Made by a program: the position numbers and the translations under genes. The notes beneath the pieces are model-generated. The model was given only the letters and a program-made list of their open reading frames with translations. It did no database searches and had not been told where the DNA came from. Positions 11,755-21,690 of a DNA stretch of 64,000 nt are shown here, piece by piece (the first letter of the stretch is position 1; each line of letters begins with the position of its first letter). The DNA is from Rhipicephalus microplus. Lineage: Eukaryota > Arthropoda > Arachnida > Ixodida > Ixodidae. Location of the stretch: NCBI RefSeq assembly GCF_043290135.1, contig NC_134701.1, positions 204,367,601-204,431,600 on the forward strand, in the 5' to 3' direction.

Positions 11755-12210
11755 GAAGAAGAAGAAGAATAACTTTATTTATGAAGTCCAGCGAAGTTGA
11801 TTTGGGGCGGGCCTAGGCGTCGGCCACGAGCCCTTGGGCTCGGGCGGCTTCCTCGGCTCGCTGGACGGCCCACAGTTGTTGTTCGAATGAGGAGCTGAGC
11901 AGAGCCCCCTCCCAGCGTGTCCTGCGGTCCGAAACTGCCTCTTCGTGGTTTTCATCGTTGCTTTCATCTAAACTCGAGCATTCCCATAGTATATGTGAAA
12001 GTGTCGCCCTTTCATCGCAAACCTTGCATTTTTCTGTTAAATACAGATCAGGGTAACAGAGACTAAAGAGAACTGGATTCGGATAAGTATATGTTTGCAG
12101 TTGTCGCCACGAAACTGCCTGTTTTTTATTTAACCTGTTGTGTGGCGGAGGGTACTTTCGCCTTTCTAGCTTATAGTGCTGCGTTATTTCGTGGTAACTA
12201 GTCATGCGGT
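11755..12210 (-). mobile_element. 5'-truncated LINE, C-terminal fragment with (TTC)n tail
   Basis: The minus-strand frame 12205-11813 (130 codons) matches the end of a LINE ORF2. It has PPPHNRLNKKQAVSWRQLQT, then YPNPV, then a zinc knuckle CKVCDERATLSHILWEC (C-x2-C-x7-H-x4-C), then the acidic tail and EQQLWAVQRAEEAARAQGL. The stop is followed by a short 3' UTR with AATAAA and a (TTC)5 tail that marks the 3' end at about 11755. The frame is intact over the fragment, so this is one of the younger LINE copies here. The 5' end was lost on insertion. The C-terminal motif is shared with 49600-49870. Confidence 0.88.
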
Positions 12211-14900
12211 CCCCCCACTCCCACTCCCCCCCGCGTGGAACTTCGTCCGAGGCGGCGTCGGCGTTCGCAACGGCTAAAAAATTATTTTTGCGTGATTGAA
12301 GTCAACAAATATGCAAATAAAATAAATGGTGAAAGTTTTAGGTCCAAGTAAGAATTGACCCTAGCCTTTTGCGTACCACTGAGCCACAATTTTTATAAAA
12401 CTGCTTTGAAAAAGACAGCAAATGAAGGCAGTCTCCCTTTCACATCATATAATGCATGGGAGAAACATTAAAACGTTTGAAATGAGCCATGAGTGGGAGT
12501 TTTAAATGCCCACGATATATAAAAGAAAAGAAAAAAACCTAAGCAGGCTAGCAGTTCAGAAGCTGGCGATCATGACGCTCGATCACTCTTGATAGTGGCG
12601 CTAAAGCATCTTCCATTTTTTAAAAGTTTCCTTTAGTCATACGAACACAGCGAAGAGAAAATGAATGCGCGGATCACACTCCTGAAGTCATGCTTGACAG
12701 AAACGCTGATTATTTGTTTTTTTATAACACATGAACTCCGTGATAACGAAGTAGACGAGCAGCTTGTGCAGTCACACGATACAGGTGCTTTTGAATTTTT
12801 TTTACTCACAATATTGCCTGAACAATGAGGTGAACGCACCACTCCGGTCAATTTAGACCCTTGTTTCTTTATTTGACTGACGTCAGCTTTCCATTCAATG
12901 TTGTCGTTGAACTGAAACATCCGAGGTTTTGTCTTTAGTAGCTAAACGTGAAAACAAAAGCCTAATTAAGCCACACATCTTGGGTGCTACTTTTGCCACG
13001 AAGGCTATATTGATTCTTAACCGGCTCTGAGTAAATAACCAACGCCGCTTATTTTCTTTCCTTTATTTCGCGTACCGCGTTGCATTGGCGCAGTAAACGA
13101 CCCATGAAAGGCGGCGCCAGCCCTCGGGAGAAAAAGAGAGTGATCGCGGTGCCCGACTCGACGACGTTATGTGCTCAATGCGACAATCAATAACGCCTCG
13201 TGCAACCATCTGTAGCCCGGGGAACCGCATCGGCGAGGCAACATGCGGTCGACCGGAGGCAGGACACCTTGTGCTCGTATGCAGAACACTGTTTGCTATC
13301 ATCCGTCTTTGTGACGACACGTGGGGTGGCACAGTCGCGACGTACTTGCAGCTGCGACGGAAATATATTGCGGCCTCATCAAAACTGTGCAGCGCAGCCA
13401 AAGCGAGAGTTGGTACTGCATGGTTAAGCGTATAGTGTACAGAATTAACTACGCGTATAAGAGGGCTTCGTGTTTAGGTAGTGTGGCATCTGTTGCATAT
13501 TTGAAGGCGTTTTATTGACCACGCAAGCAGGTTCCATTCAGATGAGTGCTCTTTGGTAGATGTGACGGTGCTCGCGACTGCTCCTGCATCTGACGAATAT
13601 ATATGGACGTTTATTGGAACCTTGGGGGAATTCAATATATTTGATGGTTTTGATGAAAGAGCGAGACAAAACTTTTTCTACGTTTCATCTATCTGAATTA
13701 TCGAATTAAAGTGACACATGCTGGTCTAGGCAAATTAAGAGCTAGTATGCACTAGTGTATTGTAGTGAAGGCGGAAAGTCATTGTTTAGGGTGGTTTGAG
13801 GCTTATGCACGTGACGGCGACCAGCTTAAATGCCTATTTTCGCATAAATGCCGCTGTCGGCGTGGGTTTCGTATCTTGTGAGAGAAACAATTGGCGTTAT
13901 GGCTCGGTTAGAAATTGAAACATATGCAAGAAAATACTTTTTTTCAAGTGGGCAGCAAACCTAGGTGTTTCACGTGTAAAGCAAAGGCTCTATTCTGCGT
14001 AGCCATGCCAGTGCATGAAACTGCTCAATATGAACCTGCTTGGGCCTCTTTAACGCATGTAACTTTGCGTGGGAAAATCTAGAATTCGACCAGGAACATC
14101 ACATTTGTGTTTTAAAGCTGTCCATCGTTACAATGTCTTGCGCAGCACAAGTGCCCATGTCATTTTAAGGATGCATTTTTGTGACATCGCCATATTGCAA
14201 AACTAGGAATTATGACATTATAGACACATCAAAACTGCGCCTGCAATAGGCAATTTTGGATAGCTCGAACCAGTCAATGTCACGAACATGTCACGATTGA
14301 GAGTGATTCACAAAGGGCACGATCACGCTATCACGTTCTTCTCTTGGAGAAGCTCAAGTGTTCCCTAGCTTTTTAGCATGAAAGCGTTTTATGTCGGAAT
14401 ACCCTAAGACTGCAAATACGTACCTCCGTCACAGAAAAGGCTCCAAAAATGTACACAATCAGAAGGTGCAGAAATACATTTAAGTCAGTGAGAGTAGAAG
14501 CCACTGACCTTCCCTTCACTATGACGAGTGGCGGACAATCTAGGAACTCTAACATAATAACACATTGTCAAGTCTTTACAGGCACACCTTCTATATCACC
14601 CTTCAATCTAAAAGTATTTTTGTGGTGGGATTATGCTGACTTCTGGAAGAGGTAAAGTGAAACAATGCATCATTAACGTGGCCTCCACAATTACCTCTTT
14701 CAACGCATAATTTAAACAGCTAATTGTACGTCTTAGAAGAAGCGCAATTAGATCAGAGAAGTGCGATTTCGTCAAAGCGGTAACACACCGCGACCTGGAC
14801 CTTCGCCAAAACGTCAGTTCGCTCGTAGCATCAATCCAAACTGAAACTAGCTTTGCAACCAAAGCGTATCTCCCCTTTCTTCGACGATCGCTGGCCTAGC
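12211..14900. other. No gene recognised; CpG-rich patch at 13080-13400
   Basis: Mostly filler. A tRNA-like relic is listed separately at about 12335-12400. The patch at 13080-13400 is CpG-rich and open on both strands (112 codons -, 88 codons +) but resembles nothing known to me. It could be an unrecognised repeat or a regulatory CpG island. Confidence 0.5.
12335..12400 (-). repeat. tRNA-like (SINE head?) relic
   Basis: On the minus strand, TGTGGCTCAGTGGTACGC resembles a pol III A box with D-loop, and GGGTCAATTCTTAC, spaced about 30 bases on, resembles a degenerate B box. The two halves cannot be folded into a full cloverleaf by eye. Probably the decayed head of a tRNA-derived SINE. Confidence 0.35.
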
Positions 14901-14991
14901 CTGGCTGTACCATAGAGTTTCCTATATATGCACTAGACGGAACTCGGGCGCTAATGTCTTGGGGAGATGCAACACGTGGCATTTCAGCGAG

Positions 14992-15288
14992 CATGGGAAA
15001 GAGGGCTATAGATTTGCCTAGTCTTCGTACTTTTTAGCTCCGTTTGGCTTCGCGTGGCGTGGAGCTAGCTGGTTTGCTGTCAAACATGAATCAGAAAATA
15101 TTCAGCAGTTCGACTATATCACCTTGACAATTAGGCTCACCCGTTTAAATTGGAATCCAAAGGTCACAACGGCTCGTTCTTTCAATCGCCACAAAACCAA
15201 ACCACGGGAATAAACAAAGCCACAAGAGCGTTCGACACCCGCAAGCACAAAGACTAGGCAAACATATCTACTACCCACCATTCCCATG
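14992..15288. repeat. Fold-back (inverted-repeat) element
   Basis: The left arm at 14992-15031 contains TTTGCCTAGTCTTCGT and the right arm at 15243-15288 contains its inverted match ACAAAGACTAGGCAAA. Both extend outward to a CATGGG/CCCATG pair. The arms are about 40-45 bp with small indels and a centre of about 210 bp. No transposase is present. It resembles a MITE or fold-back element; the class is not determined. Confidence 0.65.
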
Positions 15289-15299
15289 AACGTTGATTG

Positions 15300-17630
15300 A
15301 TCGCTGCACCACGGTACCTGTAATTGATATTAGAAAACTAAATGAACTGTACCACCACGTTCCCTGATTACGCTCACCGCGATAGGCTACAAAAAATTGC
15401 TGCCGGGCCACAGGGGACACATGACTTGCCTAGCGTTTCCTTTAGTTCAGCTAGAGTGTACTTGAATGAGGCCATGGTTGTCAATACCTGTTTGGCATGC
15501 CACCGGATGGCAACCTCAGCTCAATTTTACACCCACTCAGCTCCTATAGAGATGGCGGGTGACAGAGCTGGATCGGCTCGTTCGATCTTTGCATAAGCTG
15601 TGTTCACCGCCCCACTCCTGTGCTTTTGCCCGCACTAGAGCATACGATGCGGGGGGGTATGTTGTCAGTTTATAGTTTATACGTGACCCGACGACGATAA
15701 CCTGTTGAGAGTGTTTTATATAGCTGTTATTGCAATAAAATGTAGTTAATTTATACTGGTGGAATCAAAGTATCCTGGTTATCTCTTGAAACGGCTTGTT
15801 ACTGAAAGCGTCAAGCGATCCTAATATTGCCTACATGGGTAAGGCTTCGCATAAAAAAAGTGAAACAAAACACAACCAAATAATTACAAAAAATAAAATT
15901 GGGTAATGATATTCTCACCCAGTTTTATTATTTTGTTATAGAAATATCTTAATTGTGGTTTCGGAATAGGATATCCTAATTCTGTGACAAGGTAAAAAGA
16001 ACTTTATACTTAATCATCGGTCAATTATGTTTTCACGTATACAAGAGCTTGAGTAGCCACTCATAGCATGCCCTAGCTTTTAGGTTCGAAGTTGCAAGAT
16101 CTGCTGCGTAGCGTGATTTAGGTTATTCATGGTCATGCATAAACATTTTTTGGATAGTTAGAAGCTCTCAGCACCATGTCATTTTTTCGCTTTACCTAGA
16201 GCTACCTGTAAGAGCGAGAGCATACATTCTACAGGTATAGCTCATGCAAGTGCGTATTGATTTGTTGTGGAAACGAACCACGTGGGGACTTTCTGAAGTA
16301 GACTCCAAGCGGTCTTGCTTAAGGCAATCGGGACTCAGTAACCCACTTCCGAATATTCATTTTTTCAGTACAATTATGTGAAATAGCTTTCTCAGCAAAC
16401 ACTAACCGATCCACCATGCACAGTGAATGAGGAGTTATATGGATTGGCTGCTGACATGAACGTCACCGATTATATTGCCGCCACGGCGGTCACGTTTCGG
16501 TGGAGGCAAAATGGAGAATCCCCGGTGCTGTGCGATGTCAATACAAGCTTAAGAACACCAGCTGGTCGTACTTATGGAGCACTCTAACACGCCGCGTCAT
16601 TTATAATTATGTCGTCGTTCAGGAAAGTACAGCTTAAGATGTTATTAGACGCCAGTGCACAGTGTTTACCAAACTGTAATTTCTCACCTGCAGTGCTTTC
16701 TCTGTTTTCCTCATGTATGTTTTCTCTTGATATTTCGCCTGGCTTTAATTCTCCTATTTATACAGCAGAATGCTAACAGATCTTCAGTTTCGCGAAATGA
16801 ACGCCGTTCTTTGGGCCCGTCTGAGCTGTCTATTCGAGTTCAAATGTATTCCATGTGCAAGACGCTTGGTTTCAATCAATGCTCTGGAAGCACTGTGTGT
16901 ACCGTTCACAGTATTCCGTCTGGGAAGACGAGCCTGCTGCTCCTGCTTTCCGAGCCTCGACCACCGTTATTGATCTTCTACTCTTGACTCTTGCGTCGAT
17001 TTTTCTCCCCGATCTGCTTGAGTTGGCCCTTTAGAATCGATCGACGTGTCGCGCGTCGCCCTGGGAGCGGGAGATCGAAACGAGAGCCCACCGCTCCACA
17101 CTCGAGACCAAGCTTAGCCTGACCGTTTTCTTTTTTGCCACTCCATTCTCTCGACATCCATACATTAAATGGGAGAGGTAGAAAGAGATAACGAACAGGC
17201 AAAGCAGTAACGTCAATCACATGCCAGTTGTCCTCCGTCTGCTAGGCTACTGAACGAAAAGATGGTCAAGTAATCAAAGGAGAGATAGGACAGCGGTGGC
17301 ACGTTCTCGTTAGTAGCCGCGAACTTGGTTCATGCTGCGGCTGACATTGATGGTGATGAGTTGGGATTCAGCCCTCTCTAATGTCTTGGTGCTTTTGAAC
17401 TACCTACTCTTTACGAAATTTAGGCAAGAGAGAGGGGGAGGGCATGTCACTTCATTCCACTCGAAACTGTGGTCGTGCCTGGTGACCTGCATGCTGTCTC
17501 TGCAGGTATTAGCCTACGCTTTGTCTGCTGGAGCCTGCTATGTTCACAACACGAAGAGCGTAAACTTGCGTGAGACCATTCGTAGGCAAACTCAGTCATC
17601 AGTCTATTGACCCAGGCTCATTCGGGATAA
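15300..17630. other. No gene recognised
   Basis: AT-rich filler. Open frames at 16655-16987 and 15342-15596 show no family motif. Confidence 0.6.
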
Positions 17631-17635
17631 GACAG

Positions 17636-17725
17636 AAATGAAGTATGAGTCTGAGTGAGTCCGAGTGAGTAACAATTTCGGTGAGTTTTAATCCGCCAGT
17701 GAGTTTCAGTAAGGTCCACAGTTTT
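17636..17725 (+). repeat. Degenerate GAGTGAGTC-type tandem repeat
   Basis: Repeated GAGT words (GAGTCTGAGTGAGTCCGAGT, then GGTGAG and CAGTGAG) give a decaying 5-10-bp period. No coding potential is seen. Confidence 0.6.
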
Positions 17726-18800
17726 TGCCGATCTTTGATGCTATCCAGTCAGCTTCGGCATTAATACGAGAACTGTCTCGGCTCACGGTTTTTCTCATGC
17801 CTACTTAGATATATTCAAACACGCACACGTTCATAGGTAAGCTCTGTATCTACTTATAAGAGCCGTGATTTATGGCTGGGGCAAACTGCTTCACGATGTT
17901 CCACAAAAAATTGTATCGTGCGAGTCAATTCTTTTAACAAACAACTTCCGTACCGAATAGTATACCACTGCTATCTCGCACTTGAACATACGAGACCAAT
18001 AAATTCCTGGTAGAGCACCTGTTAGGCGTGATTTTGTTGTTAAAGAGTACAGACATCGTGGTAAAAAAGTGGGAGTATCGCCACAAGGGCGAAGCAATGG
18101 ATGCGACGGCAACAAATAGAATACCATGTGATGAACTGTAAACAACTTGATACGTTCAGATTGTCGCTCAAGCGCGAAAGACGAATCAAAAGAACCCACA
18201 CAGAACGAGCGCGAATGATAAACTCTCACAGCCCGACAATTGCACCTCGCTTCTTAGACACAAAGAAGGGCGCGCGAATAGAATGTACAGGTATACACAG
18301 CACGAACGCGAACTAACGACTGTAAAAATTTTCCGGCTTTTGAACACTGTGGCGCGTATAGTGACGCTGCGCCTCTTGCGGCGTGTCGGTGTTGGAAGCA
18401 TTGCTTGCCCGGCGGTCCCCATCGCGAATTGGTGCAGAAATGGGCCACTTGTTAGTGCACGTCTAAGGAGCAGTTTAAACAAAATCTAGGAGTCACGGGT
18501 AGTACTGAACACGCCGAAGCGTCTACGATGTCTGCTACCACAAGTGGTAACTCTAGCCGTTATAACATTACAAAGAACGAGTGGCACGTGGAGGGGTTGC
18601 CGAAAGCGACAGGCCGCAAAGCGAGGGCTCAGAGGTTCCAATAACAGGTGGCGCATTTAAAAATTGTAGGCTTCTGCTATATTTTTTGCGTGCTCTATTT
18701 ATATATCCATACTCTATAAATATCCGGGATATGATTGCAATAAAGAAAGTTCGCCGGGAGTGTATATATTGTCACGCGCTACATATTGTAAGAATTCATT
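17726..18800. other. No gene recognised
   Basis: Overlapping 60-110-codon frames on both strands (17891-18489) without recognisable motifs; probably chance. Confidence 0.55.
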
Positions 18801-18805
18801 AGACT

Positions 18806-19290
18806 TCATCTTCCTTATCTGTCAATAACCATCATTAGTCTTCGCATCAAGCTCTTCATTATCAGCGCCATCTTGCTGTTGCTTGAACAAAGCGTCAGCT
18901 GAACCGTTGTACTTTAAGTGGTGGAAGGTGCTTCCTGATCTCTTCTACCTCTTTCTATCCAAAGCCATCTTCTGGAGCTCCGTTCGGGACATCGCTTACG
19001 CCAGCAGAGCCCCATGGCACAAGAGCAAGCACAATCGAAACCAGTCGAGAAATTCCGCAAGCCCAGTCGAGAAATTCCGGTGTATTTCTTGTCGTGAACT
19101 TGTTCACGGCAAAAACATTGTTGCAAATAAAGGAGGAAGACGGGGCAATGGGCACGAGCACGAGCCAGGGGCGCTGGCTCGTTCAGGTGATCCCTTGACC
19201 TTCAACGCAGCCACACGATCGGTTCCGGATCCCCTTCTTCGTTTCTCACAAGCACTGTGGTGGCTTTTTGCTCTCGCACGGTAGAGAACT
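18806..19290 (+). mobile_element. Possible LTR-retrotransposon 5' leader and gag start
   Basis: A transposon-like leader is followed by ATG at 19014, opening a short frame that begins MAQEQAQSKPVEKFR. This resembles the start of some arthropod Ty3-type Gag proteins, and it stops after 28 codons. The frame contains a 16-17-bp direct duplication (CAGTCGAGAAATTCCG, at about 19042 and 19063). There is no visible LTR pair, primer site or pol. The resemblance is weak and from memory of family style; an unrelated repeat is equally possible. Confidence 0.25.
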
Positions 19291-19299
19291 GAGTATTCT

Positions 19300-19985
19300 A
19301 AATTGTTACACTTTTTCTGAACACCACATGACAAGCGGCTCTAGTGGTTGTGCTCGTGCCATCACACAGATATTTTTAACACCAAAGGGAAACTAGAGCG
19401 TGATAGTCACAGCCCAGTGAATTGAAGATAAAGTCAATTTGACATCTAACCTTGAGATCAGATCTCTATAAATAGGCCAGTAACAATGGCAATGCGCTTG
19501 CCATGTGGACGTGCACAATGCCCTTAAGTGGAAACGTAAGTGAGCCTCGCTCCAGTAATGGCCTGATTCTGAGAAGTGCTGAAGTTGGGCACGCTTATCT
19601 TTGCCACGTTTTTATTGCTAAATGAAACACCATTTTGCAGGGCAGCAACGCCATCACTTTAGTATCGGGGCTGATTGGTTGATTTTTGTGCTTTTCATGG
19701 ATACTATGTTGATATCGCACAGCGCGTTTTTTTTTCTGACTAAGCGGGATTCCCAAATGAAGGGGACACACGTGGCGGGAAACCACATTTCATTTCACTC
19801 AACCTAATAATATCAATAAACACACCCACAAGACTAACAATATCTAGAAGCAACTAGGTCCTCCCAATTAAATTATTAGCAAATCTTAGCATGGCAAAGC
19901 CCTACGCGCGTTTCTGTTCTCCTCTAATTCACGCCCGTTCGTTCACTAACGGCTCAACACTACGTCTGCGGTCGGCCACCGACGA
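19300..19985. other. No gene recognised
   Basis: No coding signal or repeat structure is seen. Confidence 0.6.
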
Positions 19986-19989
19986 TCAG

Positions 19990-20710
19990 CATCGGGTGTG
20001 CATGCAGCCAACAGTTGCTCACAACGGTCCGTCGGTACTGGCATTCTGCTAATGTAAAACGCCGCTTCGCAAACGATTCGAGCACATCGTCCCTCTTAAG
20101 TGGTTGCATTGGTGCCAGCATACCCTCAAGGCACCTCCCAAGCCTTTCTGGTCCGAGCGCCATTGGCGTGGCACACGGGTGTCCGAAAAACCGGGCTCAT
20201 TCAAAGGTGGCAGAGTGACCCTGACTTGTCTCTGCCGCTCTCTGCACCACCAATCAGCTGGACGACTGGAGCACGAAGACGCAGAGGGAGGAAACGGGTG
20301 ATTCTCGAAGTGTTGCAGTTCTGAGGCAGGGTCCTGGCTACCAGTACTATCCGTTGCCTTCGCGGTGATCCTCACCAACGCTCTCCTCCTGTACGCCTAT
20401 CTAAGGTCTGTTTAGAACTGGCGGTGGCTTACGCTCCAAATCAGTCGCTGGCACAACGTCATCGCTTCGTGCTTCTCTCAGCGGCGATGTTGTGAGATGC
20501 TTTCCTTGAGGAGCCCGTTGCCGGAAGGCCCTCCTGGCACGCCCAGCCTCTTGTGGCTCGTGAGCATTTGGCGGGGTAGACGAGCGGCTGCGAGCCCGTG
20601 CTCATTGAAGCATGGCGGCGCAAACAATGATCCGTCCCGGGAGCTCCACATGAAGCTGGCCAGCTGGATGATTGGAGCACGAAGGCAGCCACTCACTGAG
20701 CTCAGGTGGG
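19990..20710 (-). repeat. Diverged ~405-bp tandem duplication
   Basis: Blocks at about 20120-20300 recur about 405 bp later (about 20525-20700). Shared landmarks are CCAGCCTC/CCAAGCCTTTC, GCTCATTC/GCTCATTG, CAGCTGGA and TTGGAGCACGAAG/CTGGAGCACGAAG. The copies are diverged with indels. The sequence lies downstream, in the minus-strand sense, of the Gag-like fragment and may be decayed retrotransposon sequence. Confidence 0.55.
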
Positions 20711-20845
20711 CCTCCAAGCTTTAATTGACTGGCCAGCTGCGCGGCAGCTCAAAGCGCAGCTGGTCAGTCATTAAGAGCTTGGAGGCCCGCCTGAGTTCCA
20801 GCCTCAACGAGCGGCTGTCTACGTGCTCCAGTCATCCAGCTGGTC
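20657..20845. repeat. Large imperfect palindrome (~85-90-bp arms)
   Basis: The left arm 20657-20741 and right arm 20755-20845 are inverted copies around a 13-base loop. The inner stem includes GGGCCTCCAAGCT against AGCTTGGAGGCCC. The outer stem includes CAGCTGGATGATTGGAGCAC against GTGCTCCAGTCATCCAGCTG. Mismatches and one small indel are present. The DNA could extrude as a cruciform. The right arm overlaps the end of the Gag-like frame, so the palindrome arose by inverted duplication of element sequence. Confidence 0.9.
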
Positions 20846-21121
20846 CTGTCTAGCTTTTTGAATACCGTTAAGAGCACGCAAGTTCCATTTCTTTTCTACA
20901 ATCTCCTTTTCCCTCATCAAGTGTCTATATGTCCGTTCATCTGCTGCCTTAGCTGGCTCATCTGCCGCTTGAGCTATCTGCACCTGCTCTTTTGCGGCTT
21001 CTCGCGTCATCGCATGTCCCTCTCTTAATTTCTTTCGCTCCTCGTGGTACAAATGCCCAATATTCTCCTCTGCTGATAAGCCCATGGCAAGTCCAATCGT
21101 CAGTAATTGTTCAACGTCCAT
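20819..21121 (-). pseudogene. Gag-like N-terminal fragment of an LTR retrotransposon
   Basis: From an ATG at 21121 the minus strand reads MDVEQLLTIGLAMGLSAEEN, then a strongly charged helical stretch rich in Lys, Glu, Arg and Ala (ERKKLREGHAMTREAAKEQV and following) to a stop at 20819. Short leading M-D-x-x-x-LL followed by a long charged coil is the style of many tick Ty3-type Gag starts; that assignment is from family knowledge, not a search. An LTR and primer-binding site lie 5' on the same strand, separated by a Ruka insertion seven bases upstream of the ATG. The frame could read through into the SINE (to 21223), but those residues are SINE-derived. No capsid, nucleocapsid or pol is recognisable beyond the palindrome. 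Confidence 0.55.
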
Positions 21122-21138
21122 CCCGACACTCAAATCAG

Positions 21139-21381
21139 TCGCCCGCCGCGGCGGTCTATTGGCTAAAGTGCTCGGCTGCTGACCCGCAGGTCGCGGGATC
21201 AGTCCCGGCAGCGGCGGCTGCATTTCGAATGGAGGCGGAATTGTTGTAGGCCCGTGTGCTCAGATTTGGGTGCACGTTAAAGAACCCCAGGTGGGCGAAA
21301 TTTCCGGAGCCCTCCACTACAGCGTCTCTCATAATCATATGGTGGTTTTGGGACGTTAAACCCCACATATCAATCAAATCA
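21139..21381 (+). mobile_element. Ruka-type SINE, full-length
   Basis: The tRNA-like head GGCGGTCTATTGGCTAAAGT (A box region) and GCGGGATCAGTCCCGGC (B box and T arm) are followed by the Ruka body and a CAATCAAATCAA tail. It is flanked by a perfect 11-bp target-site duplication ACTCAAATCAG at 21128-21138 and 21382-21392. It is inserted between the primer site and the Gag start of the LTR remnant, so it is younger than that element. Pol III transcription of such SINEs is known in general; activity here is not shown. Confidence 0.95.
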
Positions 21382-21413
21382 ACTCAAATCAGGCCAAAGT
21401 AACATATTTTAAT

Positions 21414-21434
21414 GAATCCTGGTCAGGCTCGCCA
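21414..21434 (-). promoter_or_regulatory. Putative primer-binding site
   Basis: Directly after the CAACA end of the LTR and one spacer base, the minus strand reads TGGCGAGCCTGACCAGG. Primer-binding sites start TGG because they pair with the CCA end of a tRNA. I cannot name the tRNA without a search. Confidence 0.5.
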
Positions 21435-21435
21435 A

Positions 21436-21599
21436 TGTTGTCGCGATGTGTCCATTCCGCTTGTGCACACGAAATGTGCCGGGTGCTTAATAACACACCG
21501 TGATGCAGGAAAACGAAACGCACAAAGAAACACAGCAGGAGCTACGGGCGCTGTATTGTTAACTGTTTGTTTGCCTCTGTGCCCTTGCGCTATTTAACA
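21436..21599 (-). repeat. Putative solo 5' LTR (~164 bp)
   Basis: The minus strand begins TGTTAAATAGCGC and ends GCGACAACA, the TG...CA ends expected of an LTR. It is followed at once by a primer-binding-like TGGCGAGCC and, after a SINE, a Gag-like start. No matching 3' LTR is seen in the window, so the left boundary rests on the TGTT start alone. Confidence 0.5.
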
Positions 21600-21659
21600 A
21601 TGAGAAAGCCCATATAAAGCAAGTCACATCAGTCTTCTTGGCAATGCCAAATATCCATC

Positions 21660-21690
<31 letters not shown>

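Noticed and set aside
20049..20717. Minus-strand frames of 77-109 codons
   Set aside because: Homologous DNA in the two duplicated units is read in different frames, so the frames are not conserved.
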